Part shown: piece after piece, positions 6,571-6,889 of the stretch
Layout of the letters: each line of letters begins with the position of its first letter
How positions within the stretch are numbered: the first letter of the stretch is position 1
Assembly: GCA_025964065.1 (NCBI GenBank)
Contig: JAOPZO010000358.1
Coordinates: 1 to 6,889 of the forward strand
Source of the DNA: Solirubrobacterales bacterium
GTDB taxonomy: Bacteria; Actinomycetota; Thermoleophilia; Solirubrobacterales; Solirubrobacteraceae
DNA: 6,889 bases
Reading direction: 5' to 3'
Position numbers and translations under genes: made by a program
Notes under the pieces: model-generated
What the model saw: only the letters and a program-made list of their open reading frames with translations
The model's database searches: none
What the model was told of the DNA's origin: nothing

Positions 6571-6889
6571 AGCGCGTCGAGGTGGCGGACGAGCCCCTCG
6601 CGGCTGACGCTGATCCCGAGTGCCGCGCGACGCACGGCCCTTCCGGTGCGACGGGCTCGCGGCGCGGGTGGAGACGAGGTCGTCGTGCCCCGCGCGAGGT
6701 CGCGCACGTAGACCCCGGCCGGGCCCGAGGGCTTGCCGCCCGTGACGCTCGCGGTGGCGGTGAAGGCGACCCGCGCCCCGTCGCCCGAGGGCGCGGGCTG
6801 GGTCGAGGCGCCCTGCGCGTCCGTCGAGACGGCCGTGGTGCGGTGCGTGCGCAGGTCCCGCACCCAGATGCGCGCGCGGCGCCCGGCGC
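6492..6889 (-). CDS. C-terminal fragment of a PD40/TolB-like beta-propeller protein, 5' end outside window
   Basis: The frame enters from the right edge and encodes about 131 residues. A repeat is visible: RIWVRDLRTHRTTAVST recurs about 52 residues later as VYVRDLARGTTTS. Between the copies is APSGDGARVAFTATA, matching the S-x-DG-x-x-VAF signature of PD40/TolB-type blades, which are often secreted or periplasmic. The first 65 or so residues are convincing. After GTTTS (about 6678) the expected LVS continuation appears in another frame (see findings), and the current frame runs through low-similarity sequence to a TAG at 6492, overlapping the convergent membrane-protein gene by 79 bases. The true 3' end is therefore uncertain, and the gene may be truncated or frameshifted. 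The specific function cannot be told from this fragment. Confidence 0.6.
   Translation of the reverse strand, partial: AGRRARIWVRDLRTHRTTAVSTDAQGASTQPAPSGDGARVAFTATASVTGGKPSGPAGVYVRDLARGTTTSSPPAPRARRTGRAVRRAALGISVSREGLVRHLDALYRSRPARTSSRTPVSSRSTAPSVSR

Overview
This window is very GC-rich, with codon third positions mostly G or C. It is dominated by one minus-strand ribosomal protein and translation cluster. The sequence style suggests a high-GC actinobacterium. A deep-branching class such as Thermoleophilia (Solirubrobacterales-like) is my best guess, from the EF-Tu and L3 flavour, heavy TAG stop use and the uncharacterised flanking proteins. That placement is inference; nothing in the window proves it.

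Reading the minus strand in its transcription direction (right to left), tuf (EF-Tu, GTG start at 5794) comes first. A 199-base spacer with a strong perfect hairpin follows. Then comes a tightly packed S10-type operon in canonical order: rpsJ (S10), rplC (L3), rplD (L4), rplW (L23), rplB (L2), rpsS (S19), rplV (L22) and rpsC (S3). rpsC runs off the left edge within its Gly/Arg-rich tail. Gaps from rpsJ to rpsC are -8 to +3 bases, so translational coupling is likely throughout. The products are core ribosome components and the elongation factor that delivers aminoacyl-tRNA, so the operon matches ribosome supply to elongation capacity.

Upstream of tuf is a 242-base divergent intergenic region holding the tuf leader and, at its far end, a probable leaderless promoter. 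That promoter serves a plus-strand gene at 6037-6570 for a 177-residue protein with four predicted membrane segments and no recognised function. At the right edge, a minus-strand reading frame encodes the C-terminal part of a PD40/TolB-like beta-propeller. It converges on, and apparently overlaps, the end of the membrane-protein gene. Its last part looks frame-disturbed or degenerate.

Most of the window is ordinary housekeeping DNA. The points worth a second look are: a 105-residue charge-segregated N-terminal extension on L22; tuf standing alone, without fusA, at the head of the S10 cluster; the hairpin between tuf and rpsJ; the dominance of TAG stops; and the uncharacterised membrane protein with its leaderless-type promoter. 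I saw no mobile element, CRISPR array, tRNA, rRNA or attachment site, and no convincing new multi-gene system.
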